A stretch of DNA of 64,000 nt from [Phormidium] sp. LEGE 05292 (lineage in GTDB: Bacteria; Cyanobacteriota; Cyanobacteriia; Cyanobacteriales; Aerosakkonemataceae): assembly GCF_015207735.1 (NCBI RefSeq), contig NZ_JADEWG010000014.1, positions 1 to 64,000 on the forward strand, in the 5' to 3' direction. Numbering within the stretch: the first letter of the stretch is position 1; each line of letters begins with the position of its first letter. Position numbers and translations under genes: made by a program. The notes under the pieces are model-generated. The model saw only the letters and a list, made by a program, of their open reading frames with translations, did not search any database and was not told the origin of the DNA. Positions 26,379 through 35,457 of the stretch are shown here, one piece after another.

Positions 26379-27230
26379 ATGAATATTGGAATTGTTGGGT
26401 TAGGTTTAATAGGTGGTTCTTTGGCGTTAGATTTGCGATCGCTTGGTTATCAAGTTTTGGGTGTCAGTCGGCGCGAATCAACTTGTCAAAGGGCGATCGA
26501 ACGGCGCATTGTTGATGATGCTAGTGTGAATCTTTCGCTTTTAGCCGCAGCAGATGTAGTATTTATTTGCACACCTTTAGATTTAATTATTCCCACTATT
26601 GAACAATTAATTCCCCATCTTTCCCCACAGACAATTATAACTGATGTTGGTTCAGTTAAATCCCCAATTGTGACAGAAGCAGTGAAAATTTGGCCTAATT
26701 TTATCGGCGGACATCCAATGGCGGGAACTGCGGAAAGCGGGATAGATGCGGCGCAATCTAATTTGTTTGTGGGTAAACCTTACGTATTAACTCCGGTAGA
26801 AAATAGTACACCAGAATTGATAAAAATAGTCGGGGAAATTGTGCGATCGCTCCAAGCTAAATTTTATCTTTGTCGTCCCGAAGAACATGACAAAGCAGTG
26901 GCTTGGATTTCCCATTTACCAGTAATGATTAGTGCTAGTTTAATTAGTGCTTGCCTGAGTGAAACTGAGATGAATGTATTAGAATTAGCACAAAACTTAG
27001 CTAGTTCGGGATTTCGGGATACCAGTCGGGTAGGTGGTGGAAATCCTGAATTGGGAGTGTTGATGGCAACCTATAATCAAGAACAGTTGTTGCGATCGCT
27101 CTTTTCCTATCGCCAAACTCTCGACCAATTAATTACTCACATCCAACAAGAAGATTGGAGTTCTTTAGCAGATATACTCCAAAAAACCCAGCAAGCTAGA
27201 CCACAATTCTTAGCAGCCAAAGATCTTTGA
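26379..27230 (+). CDS. tyrA: Prephenate/arogenate dehydrogenase
   Basis: A 283-residue enzyme of tyrosine biosynthesis. The N-terminal Rossmann fold has GLGLIGGSLA for NAD(P) binding. TDVGSVKSPI and GGHPMAGTAESG are TyrA signatures, the latter holding the catalytic-region His. The C-terminal helical domain contains SHLPVMISASLI and SGFRDTSRVGGGNPEL. Cyanobacterial members are typically NADP-dependent arogenate dehydrogenases, so L-arogenate to L-tyrosine is the likeliest reaction. There is no ACT domain, and length is normal for the monofunctional enzyme. The 10-bp spacing after the permease suggests one transcript. Confidence 0.92.
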   Translation: MNIGIVGLGLIGGSLALDLRSLGYQVLGVSRRESTCQRAIERRIVDDASVNLSLLAAADVVFICTPLDLIIPTIEQLIPHLSPQTIITDVGSVKSPIVTEAVKIWPNFIGGHPMAGTAESGIDAAQSNLFVGKPYVLTPVENSTPELIKIVGEIVRSLQAKFYLCRPEEHDKAVAWISHLPVMISASLISACLSETEMNVLELAQNLASSGFRDTSRVGGGNPELGVLMATYNQEQLLRSLFSYRQTLDQLITHIQQEDWSSLADILQKTQQARPQFLAAKDL

Positions 27231-27312
27231 TCTTTATCGCATTTTCTGGCTTTGTCCGAAACTCAAACGGTTATTCCTTCTGCCTTGCAGCCTTCTGAAG
27301 AATGCCACTAGA

Positions 27313-27348
27313 TTGACACACAGATGTAATTAAAGTGTCACATATAAT
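27313..27348 (+). promoter_or_regulatory. Promoter-like elements upstream of the HtrA gene
   Basis: TATAAT lies at 27343-27348, 158 bp before the HtrA start codon. A TTGACA at 27313-27318 is too far (24 bp) to be its usual -35. An inverted repeat TGACAC-N15-GTGTCA spans the gap and could be a regulator site. The long leader that would result is AT-rich and otherwise featureless. Confidence 0.3.
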
Positions 27349-27506
27349 ATCTACAATCAAAAACGTAAAGCAAACAGTCTACTACTACTAAAGATAAGTC
27401 TTATGGAGTGTATCCGGATCGGAAGTCACTACTTACGAGATTAAGAACTATTGGTATCCCACAACAGAAAACACCACAGTTGAAGTTTCAGGAGAATTAG
27501 AAAAAA

Positions 27507-28748
27507 ATGGAACTTAAAGATACAAAACCTAACAGTCAAGGAACTAAGAAATTTGCTATGCCCAAGGTATTTACTTATTTGTCACTGCTGTTATTAGGAT
27601 CGGGAATTAGCTTGGCTGGTAGCAATTTATTATCACAAAGTAATCTGCCTTCCCAAGCAACTGATAAATCAGTTACCTCAAACATCGTAGCCCAATTACC
27701 ATTTAACTCCGATCAGAATTTTGTCACTAGTGTAGTACAAAACGTCGGGCCAGCAGTAGTGAGAATTGATGCTTCGAGAAGCGTTAGCAGCAGAATGCCA
27801 AGAGGTATGGAGGAAGATCCCTTTTTTGGTCAATTTTACGGTGGTCGCGGAATGCCAGAATCCCCACGATCGCGCCAAGTCAGCGAAACTGGTTCCGGGT
27901 TTATCATCAACTCTGACGGTCATATTTTGACTAACGCCCACGTTGTTTCCGGTAGTGATACCGTGAGAGTTACCCTGAAAGATGGTCGGGCTTTAACAGG
28001 TAAAGTGTTAGGTGCAGACTCTGTGACTGACGTAGCAGTGATTAAAGTTGATACGCAAAATTTGCCGACAGTGAAGCTGGGTAATTCTGATAGTTTAAAA
28101 CCGGGTGAATGGGCGATCGCGATCGGCAACCCCCTTGGTTTAGATAATACCGTTACCACAGGAATTGTCAGCGCCACAGGTCGCAGCAGTCGTCAAGTTG
28201 GCGTTCCCGATCAACGAGTTAAATTTGTGCAAACAGACGCAGCCATTAACCCTGGTAATTCTGGTGGCCCACTGTTAAACGCTTCTGGGGAAGTAATAGG
28301 GATCAACACAGCCATTATTCAAGGTGCTCAAGGCATTGGTTTTGCCATCCCAGTCAACACTGCCAAAAACATTGCTGACAAACTGATTTCTCAAGGTAAG
28401 GTACAACATCCTTACTTGGGCATTCAGATGGTAGACCTGACTCCTGAGATTAAGCAAAATATCAACAGCGATCCTGAACTAAATTTGAACGTCAATGAAG
28501 ATGATGGCGTGTTAGTTGTCCGAGTCATGCCAAATTCCCCAGCCGAAAAAGCCGGATTACGTTCTGGTGATATCATCAGCAAAGTCAACAATCAATCAGT
28601 AGAAGACTCTAATGCTGTACAACAAGCCGTAGATGCCAGCAGTGTTGGTGCTCGTTTGCCAATGGAAGTGCGTCGCGGTGGTCAGAATGTTGATTTAGTT
28701 GTTCAGCCTGGTGCTTTGCCTAACAGACAGCAACAGCAACAAGAATAA
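27507..28748 (+). CDS. HtrA/DegQ-family periplasmic serine protease
   Basis: A 413-residue protease with an N-terminal signal or anchor helix (FTYLSLLLLGSGISLAG). The trypsin-like domain carries the catalytic triad: His in TNAHVV (about 145), Asp in TDVAVIKV (about 175) and Ser in NPGNSGGPLLN (about 252). One PDZ domain sits near 300-395 (GVLVVRVMPNSPAEKAGLRS). A single PDZ and this length are normal for cyanobacterial HtrA/HhoA/HhoB proteins, which degrade or refold damaged periplasmic and thylakoid proteins. It ends with a Gln run. A hairpin terminator follows at 28797. Confidence 0.92.
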   Translation: MELKDTKPNSQGTKKFAMPKVFTYLSLLLLGSGISLAGSNLLSQSNLPSQATDKSVTSNIVAQLPFNSDQNFVTSVVQNVGPAVVRIDASRSVSSRMPRGMEEDPFFGQFYGGRGMPESPRSRQVSETGSGFIINSDGHILTNAHVVSGSDTVRVTLKDGRALTGKVLGADSVTDVAVIKVDTQNLPTVKLGNSDSLKPGEWAIAIGNPLGLDNTVTTGIVSATGRSSRQVGVPDQRVKFVQTDAAINPGNSGGPLLNASGEVIGINTAIIQGAQGIGFAIPVNTAKNIADKLISQGKVQHPYLGIQMVDLTPEIKQNINSDPELNLNVNEDDGVLVVRVMPNSPAEKAGLRSGDIISKVNNQSVEDSNAVQQAVDASSVGARLPMEVRRGGQNVDLVVQPGALPNRQQQQQE

Positions 28749-28796
28749 GGAAAGCCAAAGAACACAACCGAGTAAACTAAAGTAAATTTGTTTCCT

Positions 28797-28823
28797 GGGA
28801 TAGGTGTTTCGCCTATCCCTTTT
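28797..28823 (+). terminator. Intrinsic terminator after the HtrA gene
   Basis: GGGATAGG (28797-28804) pairs perfectly with CCTATCCC (28812-28819) over a 7-nt loop, followed by TTTTG. It sits 49 bp after the HtrA stop and only 6 bp before the annotated diguanylate cyclase start, so the next gene needs its own promoter upstream of or overlapping this structure. Confidence 0.75.
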
Positions 28824-28825
28824 GT

Positions 28826-29716
28826 ATGATGAAGGAGGAAGCCATACTAACTAATAACGCTTTCAGGGAATTTGTGGTGTACATATACAGATATCTGGAA
28901 AATAGATCCAAATCTTTTTTAATCGGGTTAGGTATTTTACTGGTAATTGTAATCGGGTTCATTGATTACCTAATCTCACCTGATATTGCTTCAATATTTT
29001 TTCTCCTTCCTGTAGCTTTAGGCAGTTGGTTTGTCAGTGAAAAATTTGGTATATTAATATCTTTAACTTGCGCTATAGCCTGGTTTATAATTTATCAATT
29101 AAAAGGTGAAATTCTCTTACCAAATTATCTTCCTTATTGGAATGCTTTCATCCGTTTATCCTTTTATTTGACCGTAAACTATCTGCTTGCAGAATTACAT
29201 AACGCCCGGAAAAGAGAAAGTAAATTAGCCAGAACTGATGAAATAACTGGTGTGGCTAACCGCAAATTATTTGTTGAGTTTGCTAGTATGGAATTGAAGA
29301 AGTCGCGGCGTTATGGTCATCCTTTTACAGTAACTTATATTGATTTAGATAATTTTAAAAATATTAATGATTACGGTGGCTATAAAGTGGGCGATCGGGT
29401 TTTACAAGTAGTAGCACAGACTATCAAAAATACAGTCCGAGAGACTGATATTGTGGCTCGAATTGGTGGGGATGAATTTATTATTTTCTTACCTGGATTA
29501 GCTTATGAACCTGCTCAAATAGTGATGAATAGAGTCCGTAATATGCTTTTAGAAACTATGGATAAAAATGTTTGGCCTATAACTTTTAGTATTGGCGCTA
29601 TTACTTATATTAATTGTCCAGAAACAGTTGAAGAAATAATCGAAAAAGCTGATTATTTGATGTATTGTATTAAAAATAAAGGCAAAAATATTATTGAGCA
29701 TATTACGGAGATTTAA
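28826..29716 (+). CDS. Membrane-bound GGDEF diguanylate cyclase
   Basis: A 296-residue enzyme that makes cyclic di-GMP from two GTP. About four membrane helices occupy residues 30-125. The GGDEF domain begins near 135 (RTDEITGVANRKLF). It has the active-site motif GGDEF near 214 and an allosteric inhibition site RETD five residues before it, so product feedback is expected. No EAL domain is present. The start used (ATGATG at 28826) lies just after the HtrA terminator. An AAGGAGG at about 28832 lies inside the frame, which raises the possibility that the true start is further on, but no ATG follows at the right distance. Confidence 0.88.
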   Translation: MMKEEAILTNNAFREFVVYIYRYLENRSKSFLIGLGILLVIVIGFIDYLISPDIASIFFLLPVALGSWFVSEKFGILISLTCAIAWFIIYQLKGEILLPNYLPYWNAFIRLSFYLTVNYLLAELHNARKRESKLARTDEITGVANRKLFVEFASMELKKSRRYGHPFTVTYIDLDNFKNINDYGGYKVGDRVLQVVAQTIKNTVRETDIVARIGGDEFIIFLPGLAYEPAQIVMNRVRNMLLETMDKNVWPITFSIGAITYINCPETVEEIIEKADYLMYCIKNKGKNIIEHITEI

Positions 29717-29767
29717 ATCAATTATTGCATAAAGAAACGACTGTTAACGCTATTCGTAAATATATAT

Positions 29768-29857
29768 TTAAGGATTGGGAAATAGGAAGGAAATTGCTAA
29801 CATCCCAAATAAGCTGATAAGAGCAATGGAAATTATTGCTAAAATTGTTGTTAGCAT
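29768..29857 (-). CDS. Possible 29-residue membrane peptide
   Basis: Between two convergent genes, the minus strand has an ATG-started 29-codon frame that is almost entirely hydrophobic (LTTILAIISIALISLFGML). This would make one membrane helix, ending FPNP. No ribosome binding site is clear. It matches none of the short photosystem or cytochrome b6f subunits I can recall. Chance is a serious alternative. Confidence 0.2.
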   Translation of the reverse strand: MLTTILAIISIALISLFGMLAISFLFPNP

Positions 29858-29993
29858 ACTGAATACTAAATCAGAATTGGTCGATAAGAAGAAGTAATTA
29901 AAACTAAAGCTTCACCTTCTCAAATTATCAAGTAAATATGACAAAGTGATGTTTTTTTTGTGTCAAAGTTATGATATTTATTCAGGGAAATAC

Positions 29994-31085
29994 TTAAGCT
30001 AAAGGTAAAAAGAAGCTAAATGTACTACCTTTACTAAGTTGGCTTTCTACTTCAATTCGACCACCTTGTAGTTCTACTAAGCGACGAGAGATAGCTAAAC
30101 CTATTCCGGTTCCTCCAGAATATCTTGCTCTGGAACGATCGGCCCGCCAAAAACGCTCAAATACATGAGGTAAATCTTCTGGGGAAATTCCTTGTCCGGT
30201 GTCAATTACGGCAATCCAAAGTTTACTAGGTTCAGTCCAAACCCGCAAAATAATTGTACCTTGACTAGTGTAGCGAACGGCGTTTCCTAAAAGATTAACT
30301 AAAATTTGTTCTATGCGATCGATATCTGCTAATACTAAAGGTAATTGTGCCGGACATTGGAGGCGTAAACTTGGGCCATCTTCTAATAATTGGTCAGCGA
30401 ATTTTTGCACTAGTGATTCAAATAAAGGTCGCAAATTTACAGGTTGTAAATTAATTGGTAAATATCCAGCTTCAGCTTTGGAAAGTTCCTGCAAATCATT
30501 GACTAATCTTTCTAAGCGCCTGGTTTCTCTAGCTAATTGCTGATAAATTTCTGGTGATGGTTCTATTGTGCCATCAGCAAGTTCTTCTAAATAACCGCGA
30601 ACTACAGTTAATGGTGTGCGTAATTCATGTGATAAATCGCTGACTAATTCTCGACGGCGAACTTCTACACCTTCAAGACTGGAAGCCATGTGATTAAAGC
30701 TACTTCCTAGTTGATTAAGTTCAGGAATTTCTAAGGAAGGTACTCGTTCATCTAAGTGTCCAGTGGCAAATTTTTGGGTAATTTCTTCCATTTGATTTAA
30801 TGGTTGAACTATGCGCCGAGATACCCAATAACTTAATGCTCCAGCAGCGGTTGCGCCAGCTAAAACTGACCAAAAAGTGCTCCGACTCCAAGCAATTTCA
30901 AATCCTTGAATTAGCCTAGTTCGCGCATAACGTATTTGGTAGCCATCTCCTTCTAGTTGTTGTAAATGAAGAATAAAGATTCTCGGCGACGAGATTTTGC
31001 CAATAATTACTAAGCTGATTACTCCCACCATCATTACGAGGAGGTGGGAGAGGAATAAACGCGATCGCAAACCAACTTTAGTCAT
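29994..31085 (-). CDS. Sensor histidine kinase (HAMP-HisKA-HATPase)
   Basis: A 363-residue membrane kinase. Two helices near 12-30 and 70-88 flank a very short periplasmic loop. HAMP lies at about 88-140 (RRIVQPLNQMEEITQKFATG). The phosphoacceptor His is in LSHELRTPLTVV (about 153). The ATPase domain has N-box NLLGNAVRYT, G1 DTGQGIS and G2 GGTGIGLAISRR. The small sensor loop suggests membrane or intracellular sensing. The response regulator gene is 46 bp upstream on the same strand, a classic two-component operon with regulator first. No stimulus can be read from the sequence. Confidence 0.92.
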   Translation of the reverse strand: MTKVGLRSRLFLSHLLVMMVGVISLVIIGKISSPRIFILHLQQLEGDGYQIRYARTRLIQGFEIAWSRSTFWSVLAGATAAGALSYWVSRRIVQPLNQMEEITQKFATGHLDERVPSLEIPELNQLGSSFNHMASSLEGVEVRRRELVSDLSHELRTPLTVVRGYLEELADGTIEPSPEIYQQLARETRRLERLVNDLQELSKAEAGYLPINLQPVNLRPLFESLVQKFADQLLEDGPSLRLQCPAQLPLVLADIDRIEQILVNLLGNAVRYTSQGTIILRVWTEPSKLWIAVIDTGQGISPEDLPHVFERFWRADRSRARYSGGTGIGLAISRRLVELQGGRIEVESQLSKGSTFSFFLPLA

Positions 31086-31131
31086 TGGATTTTAGATTTT
31101 AGATTGATTATCCTGATAAATTTAGCCATAT

Positions 31132-31836
31132 TTAACCTGGGTCTTCAAATTTGTAACCAACACCAATTACAGTTTTGATAAAGGTGGGATTTGCTGGGTC
31201 TAGTTCAATTTTTTTTCGCAGTCTGGCAACGTGAGTATCGACTACTCGTTCATCACCAAAAAAGTCATCTCCCCAAAGTTTATCTATTAATTGAGTCCGG
31301 TTCCAAGCGCGATTTGGTTGACTAATAAAAGTACTTAATAAGTTAAATTCTAGCGTGGTTAAGTCTAAAGTTTCTGCTTCATGAGGATGAATGTGTCTCT
31401 GGGCAGTACGCTGGTCTATATCAACAGTAAAATGAGGTGTACGATATACTAAACTATTGCCTCCTTGTCGTAAACTGCGGCGCAATAATGCTCGAACTCT
31501 AGCAACTAATTCTCTGGGGCTAAAAGGTTTAACTAAATAATCATCTGCGCCTGTGGATAAGCCGATTACGCGATCGATCTCTTCTCCTTTAGCAGTTAAC
31601 ATTAAAATATAAGGGTCTTTTGGCCCCGGTTTTTGCCGAATCCGGGCGCAAACTTCCAACCCATCTAAACCAGGTAACATTAAATCTAAAATAATTAAAT
31701 CTGGTTGCTGTTGTTGAAAAGTTTGCAGGGCACTTAATCCGTCTCGGCTTTGTTGACAGGAAAATCCTTCATTTTCCAAAGTTAGTTGAATTAACTTAGC
31801 GATTTCCGGTTCATCTTCGACAATCAAAATTTCCAT
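31132..31836 (-). CDS. OmpR/PhoB-family response regulator
   Basis: A 234-residue regulator. The receiver domain has the acidic pocket VEDEPE, phosphoacceptor Asp51 in IILDLMLPG, Thr in LMLTAKG and Lys in DDYLVKPFSPREL. The C-terminal winged helix (from about 135) includes LTTLEFNLLSTFI and GDERVVDTHVARLRKKIE, the OmpR/PhoB DNA-binding signature. It precedes the histidine kinase by 46 bp in the same operon. Targets are unknown. Confidence 0.93.
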   Translation of the reverse strand: MEILIVEDEPEIAKLIQLTLENEGFSCQQSRDGLSALQTFQQQQPDLIILDLMLPGLDGLEVCARIRQKPGPKDPYILMLTAKGEEIDRVIGLSTGADDYLVKPFSPRELVARVRALLRRSLRQGGNSLVYRTPHFTVDIDQRTAQRHIHPHEAETLDLTTLEFNLLSTFISQPNRAWNRTQLIDKLWGDDFFGDERVVDTHVARLRKKIELDPANPTFIKTVIGVGYKFEDPG

Positions 31837-31957
31837 TGACCAATTTACCTAAATAAATTTGGTGTTTACCTGTAATATAAACGTTATCTTACTGTCATCA
31901 CAAAGACAAACCTCTATGAAACTATTCAATTAAAGCTATCTTTGGGAGTTTAACCTT

Positions 31958-32863
31958 ATGAAACTAGGGAAAATTTTAACCATATTTTCACTTACTTTAG
32001 CTATCTTAGCAGCAAGCGGATACTGGTATGTATTCATTGCTGGTGCGCCGCAGTTAGACCCACCCAAAGCGGAAGCAAATACAGGATTAAAGTTTGAACT
32101 AAAGACTTATAAAAGTGCAGCAATGGGTGAAGTGCGAACCTATGGTTTAATACTACCACCAGATTATGCTCAAAATCCTGAAAAACGCTATCCCGTGATT
32201 TTTCTCCTACATGGAGGACATGGAGATGCTAGTGCTTGGGAACAGAAGGCGGCTGTTACCACAGTATTGCACGATCTCTATGAAAAACATCAGTTACCAC
32301 CGTCAATTGTCATTACTCCTGATGGTAACGATCGCCGGGGTACTAGTCCACTATGGGACTCACAATATTACGATGGCCCAAACGGTAAAGTAGGTACAAT
32401 GATTGGATCGGAATTAGTACAAGTAATTAAGTCACGTTACCGGACTTTGCCAAATCCTCAATATTGGGCAATGGGAGGACAATCTTCTGGTGGTTGGGGG
32501 GCATTTAATATTGGTTTACGTCATTTTAATAACTTTAGTATTCTATTTAGTTCCAGTGGTTACTTTACTGATGCTAGTGGTGCCAAAAATAGCCCGCAAA
32601 AGTTTATCCAACAGTTACCAGTAAAAGCAAGGCAGAACTTGCGAGTTTATTTGGATGCTGGAGAAGACGATCGCGATTTCTTAGTTGCTACACGCCAGTT
32701 TCATCAAACTTTAAATAGTTTAGGTATTGCTAATCAGTTTAATATGTTTCCTGGTGGACATGGTATTGTCGGGCCTGATGCTGGTTGGAACTATTGGCAC
32801 AAACATTTATATGATGCTTTAATCTACGTAGGGCAGCAGTTCCAAAAGACCAGCAAAGTTTAG
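31958..32863 (+). CDS. Exported esterase-like alpha/beta hydrolase
   Basis: A 301-residue protein with an N-terminal membrane or signal helix (IFSLTLAILAASGYWYVFIA). A putative-esterase (D/feruloyl-esterase-like) fold follows: oxyanion region VIFLLHGGHGD, nucleophile Ser near 176 in GGQSSGGWGAF, Asp in LDAGEDDRD and His in PGGHGIVGP. The anchor implies action at the outer face of a membrane. The substrate is unknown. A DUF2156/MprF-like gene follows 67 bp downstream and may be co-expressed, so a lipid or envelope substrate is worth considering. Confidence 0.82.
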   Translation: MKLGKILTIFSLTLAILAASGYWYVFIAGAPQLDPPKAEANTGLKFELKTYKSAAMGEVRTYGLILPPDYAQNPEKRYPVIFLLHGGHGDASAWEQKAAVTTVLHDLYEKHQLPPSIVITPDGNDRRGTSPLWDSQYYDGPNGKVGTMIGSELVQVIKSRYRTLPNPQYWAMGGQSSGGWGAFNIGLRHFNNFSILFSSSGYFTDASGAKNSPQKFIQQLPVKARQNLRVYLDAGEDDRDFLVATRQFHQTLNSLGIANQFNMFPGGHGIVGPDAGWNYWHKHLYDALIYVGQQFQKTSKV

Positions 32864-32930
32864 GGAAAAAATCACAGTATTTTATCTAAAACATTAATTG
32901 CAATCCCAGCCCTAATTTCCTAAACTAAGT

Positions 32931-34637
32931 TTGACTGGAGAAGAATTTGGGGTTAATACTTTGTTAGCAAAGCAAACGAAAATTGGTTTATGGATAGCGA
33001 CACTACTTACAGCATTAATGGGAGTAGTTAATTTGTTATCTGCTGTGACACCAAGTTTATCAGACAGAACTCATTGGTTGAGGGAAATTGTTCCCTTTGA
33101 AATTCGTGCTAGTGGACATATTTTTGCCGCACTGACTGGCTTTATTTTATTAACATTAGCAGCCAATTTATTGCGGCGCAAACGAGTTGCTTGGTTCCTA
33201 ACTATTGTAGTATTAGTTATTTCGATTTTCAGTCATTTAATTAAAGGTTGGGATTATGAAGAGTGCATACTAGCTGGAGTATTATTAATTCAATTGCTAT
33301 TCATGAGGAGAGTTTTTACTGCTCAATCCGATCGCCCTTCTATTGCCCAAGGAATTCTAGTATTAATAGGAGCCTTATTATTTACTACTGCTTATGGAAC
33401 AGCTGGTTTTTTTATTCTTGATGGTAAATTTGAGGTTGATAAACAGCCAATTAATTTTAATTTGATGCAAGCGTTCTTACAAACATTAGCTGTTTTTTTT
33501 ACTGAAGATAATGCAGGTTTAGAAGCAAAAACTCGCTTTGGAAGTTTTTTTATAGATTCAATTTATGTGGTAGGAACTGCTACACTTGGCTATGCTTTAA
33601 TTATGTTATTGCGCCCGGTTTTGTTGAGGAGGTCAGAGACAGAACAAGACCGAGAAAAAGCGGAAACAATAGTGCGAGAATATAGCCTTTCACCGCTTGC
33701 TAGATTAAGTTTATTAGATGATAAATTTTATTACTTTAGTCCTTCTGGTAAGACTGTAATTGCTTATGTGCCAAAAGGTAGAGGCGCGATCGCTCTTGGC
33801 GATCCCATTGGGCCAAAAGAAGAACTAGCAGAAACAATTTTAGGATTTAATAAGTTTTGCTTTCTTAATGATTGGTATCCAGCATTTTACCAAACTGGCT
33901 CAGATAATTTAGAGATTTATCGGCTTTTAGGTTGGCGAATTTTGCAGATTGGTCAAGCTGCTATTGTTGATTTAAAAACTTTTAGTACTAAAGGTAAAGC
34001 TAATCAAAATTTAAGGACTGCTGTGAATCGTTTTACTAAATTAGGGTATGAAGTTAAATTTTACGAACCACCAATTAGTAAAGAATTGCTAGATAAATTG
34101 AAACCTGTAAGCGATGAATGGTTGCAGATGATGAAAGGTGCAGAGAAGAGATTTTCTGTAGGGTGGTTTAACGATAAGTATTTACGGAATAATGCGATCG
34201 CTGTTATCCAGAATTCCTCAAGTGATATTGCAGCTTTTGCTAACTTGATCTCAGCAAATAAATCAACAGAAATTGCGGTTGATTTGATGCGACGACGTGC
34301 TGATGTGGAAAATGGAGTGATGGAATTTTTATTTGTCTCCCTACTTCAGCATTATCAACAACTTGGTTATGAAAGATTCGATCTTGGTTTATCGGCTCTT
34401 TCAGGTATTGGAGAAAAGCAAGAATCTCCCCGTTTAGAAAAAGCTTTGCGTTACCTTTATCTACATTTGGATCATTTTTATAATTTTCAAGGATTACACA
34501 GTTTTAAAGAAAAGTTTCATCCTCATTGGGAACCTCGTTATTTAATATATCCCAGTTTAGCTGCTTTACCAGATGTGATTGTGGGATTGGTGCGGGCGGA
34601 TTCTGGCGATCGTTTTTTGGATTATCTGCAACCATAA
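32931..34637 (+). CDS. MprF-like protein (DUF2156 phosphatidylglycerol lysyltransferase type)
   Basis: A 568-residue membrane protein. The first 240 residues hold about six or seven helices. The C-terminal soluble part (from about 250, REYSLSPLARLSLLDDKFYY onward) is the GNAT-like DUF2156 domain that in MprF transfers an aminoacyl group from tRNA to phosphatidylglycerol. Ending motifs DLGLSALSGIG and NFQGLHSFKEKFHPHWEPRY are typical. It is shorter at the N-terminus than full MprF, so the flippase half is reduced. The start is uncertain: the frame opens with TTG at 32931, and no good ATG exists before residue 40. A role in modifying membrane lipids is likely but the amino acid is not predictable. 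Confidence 0.78.
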   Translation: MTGEEFGVNTLLAKQTKIGLWIATLLTALMGVVNLLSAVTPSLSDRTHWLREIVPFEIRASGHIFAALTGFILLTLAANLLRRKRVAWFLTIVVLVISIFSHLIKGWDYEECILAGVLLIQLLFMRRVFTAQSDRPSIAQGILVLIGALLFTTAYGTAGFFILDGKFEVDKQPINFNLMQAFLQTLAVFFTEDNAGLEAKTRFGSFFIDSIYVVGTATLGYALIMLLRPVLLRRSETEQDREKAETIVREYSLSPLARLSLLDDKFYYFSPSGKTVIAYVPKGRGAIALGDPIGPKEELAETILGFNKFCFLNDWYPAFYQTGSDNLEIYRLLGWRILQIGQAAIVDLKTFSTKGKANQNLRTAVNRFTKLGYEVKFYEPPISKELLDKLKPVSDEWLQMMKGAEKRFSVGWFNDKYLRNNAIAVIQNSSSDIAAFANLISANKSTEIAVDLMRRRADVENGVMEFLFVSLLQHYQQLGYERFDLGLSALSGIGEKQESPRLEKALRYLYLHLDHFYNFQGLHSFKEKFHPHWEPRYLIYPSLAALPDVIVGLVRADSGDRFLDYLQP

Positions 34638-34678
34638 ATGTTAGTGCAAGAAGGGAGAATTCAGATTTTACAGTAGGG

Positions 34679-34724
34679 GAGGTTGAACCTCTCAAATTTC
34701 GTTCCCAGATTGAACCTGGGAACG
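34679..34724. repeat. Paired hairpins of a dispersed repeat
   Basis: GAGGTTGAACCTC is a perfect palindrome around one base (34679-34691). CGTTCCCAG pairs with CTGGGAACG at 34700-34724. The same motifs occur after the cupin gene at 8182-8227. The repeat lies between convergent genes and could end both transcripts. Confidence 0.65.
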
Positions 34725-34746
34725 AGACAATGGGAAACAAAACAGT

Positions 34747-35304
34747 TTAAGAAGATGCTTCTTGCAATTCGGTGAGACGTGCTAAAACTTCTTTGCTATG
34801 AACTGATGGGTTGACTCCTGTGAAAATTTCCCGGATTGCTCCATTGGGGTCAATAATAAAAGTGTGACGCATAGAAAGAGCGCCTAACCAAGAACCATAA
34901 TCTTTACTAACTGTGCCTTTTGTATCGGCAAGTAAGGGAAATTTCAATCCTTCTGAATCACAAAATTCGGCATGGGTATTTACAGAATCAGCACTAACAC
35001 CAATTATTTGCGTATTTATTTGTTGGTATTTTGGCAAATCTTGTTGAAATCTCCGGGCTTCTAAAGTACAACCAGAAGTAAAGTCTTTGGGATAAAAATA
35101 AAGTACTACCCATTTACCACGATAATCAGAGATTGATACTTCACCATCACCTGTGTTTGTGGGTAATGTGAATGTTGGTGCGGGTTGATTTAAAGGAGGA
35201 AGTTTACCACCAAGGGCATCTGCACCGGGAATAAAGTTAAACCAAGGAAGTAAGGCTAAACAAAGAACAAGCAAGATGCTAAAAAGGTGACGATGGAGTT
35301 TCAT
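34747..35304 (-). CDS. Exported PrxQ/Bcp-type peroxiredoxin
   Basis: A 185-residue thiol peroxidase with an N-terminal signal sequence (FSILLVLCLALLPWF, cleavage likely after ADA), so it should act in the periplasm or thylakoid lumen. The peroxidatic Cys is in DFTSGCTLEA and a second Cys in AEFCDSEGLKF. This Cys spacing differs from the classic PrxQ pair, so the resolving mechanism is uncertain. The fold signature YRGKWVVLYFYPKDFT is clear. It reduces hydrogen peroxide or alkyl peroxides with thioredoxin. Confidence 0.88.
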   Translation of the reverse strand: MKLHRHLFSILLVLCLALLPWFNFIPGADALGGKLPPLNQPAPTFTLPTNTGDGEVSISDYRGKWVVLYFYPKDFTSGCTLEARRFQQDLPKYQQINTQIIGVSADSVNTHAEFCDSEGLKFPLLADTKGTVSKDYGSWLGALSMRHTFIIDPNGAIREIFTGVNPSVHSKEVLARLTELQEASS

Positions 35305-35457
35305 TGGCAGAACAAAGGATGCTACTTTACATAATTTTACAATGTGCTAATTTAAATTTGCTATAGCAATCCTATTTAAGTTGTAAACTCCTCCTTTTCT
35401 ATTCTCTGTGCCCTCTGCGCCTGGAGCGGTTTAAAAATCTAGTGTGGTCAAATAAAG

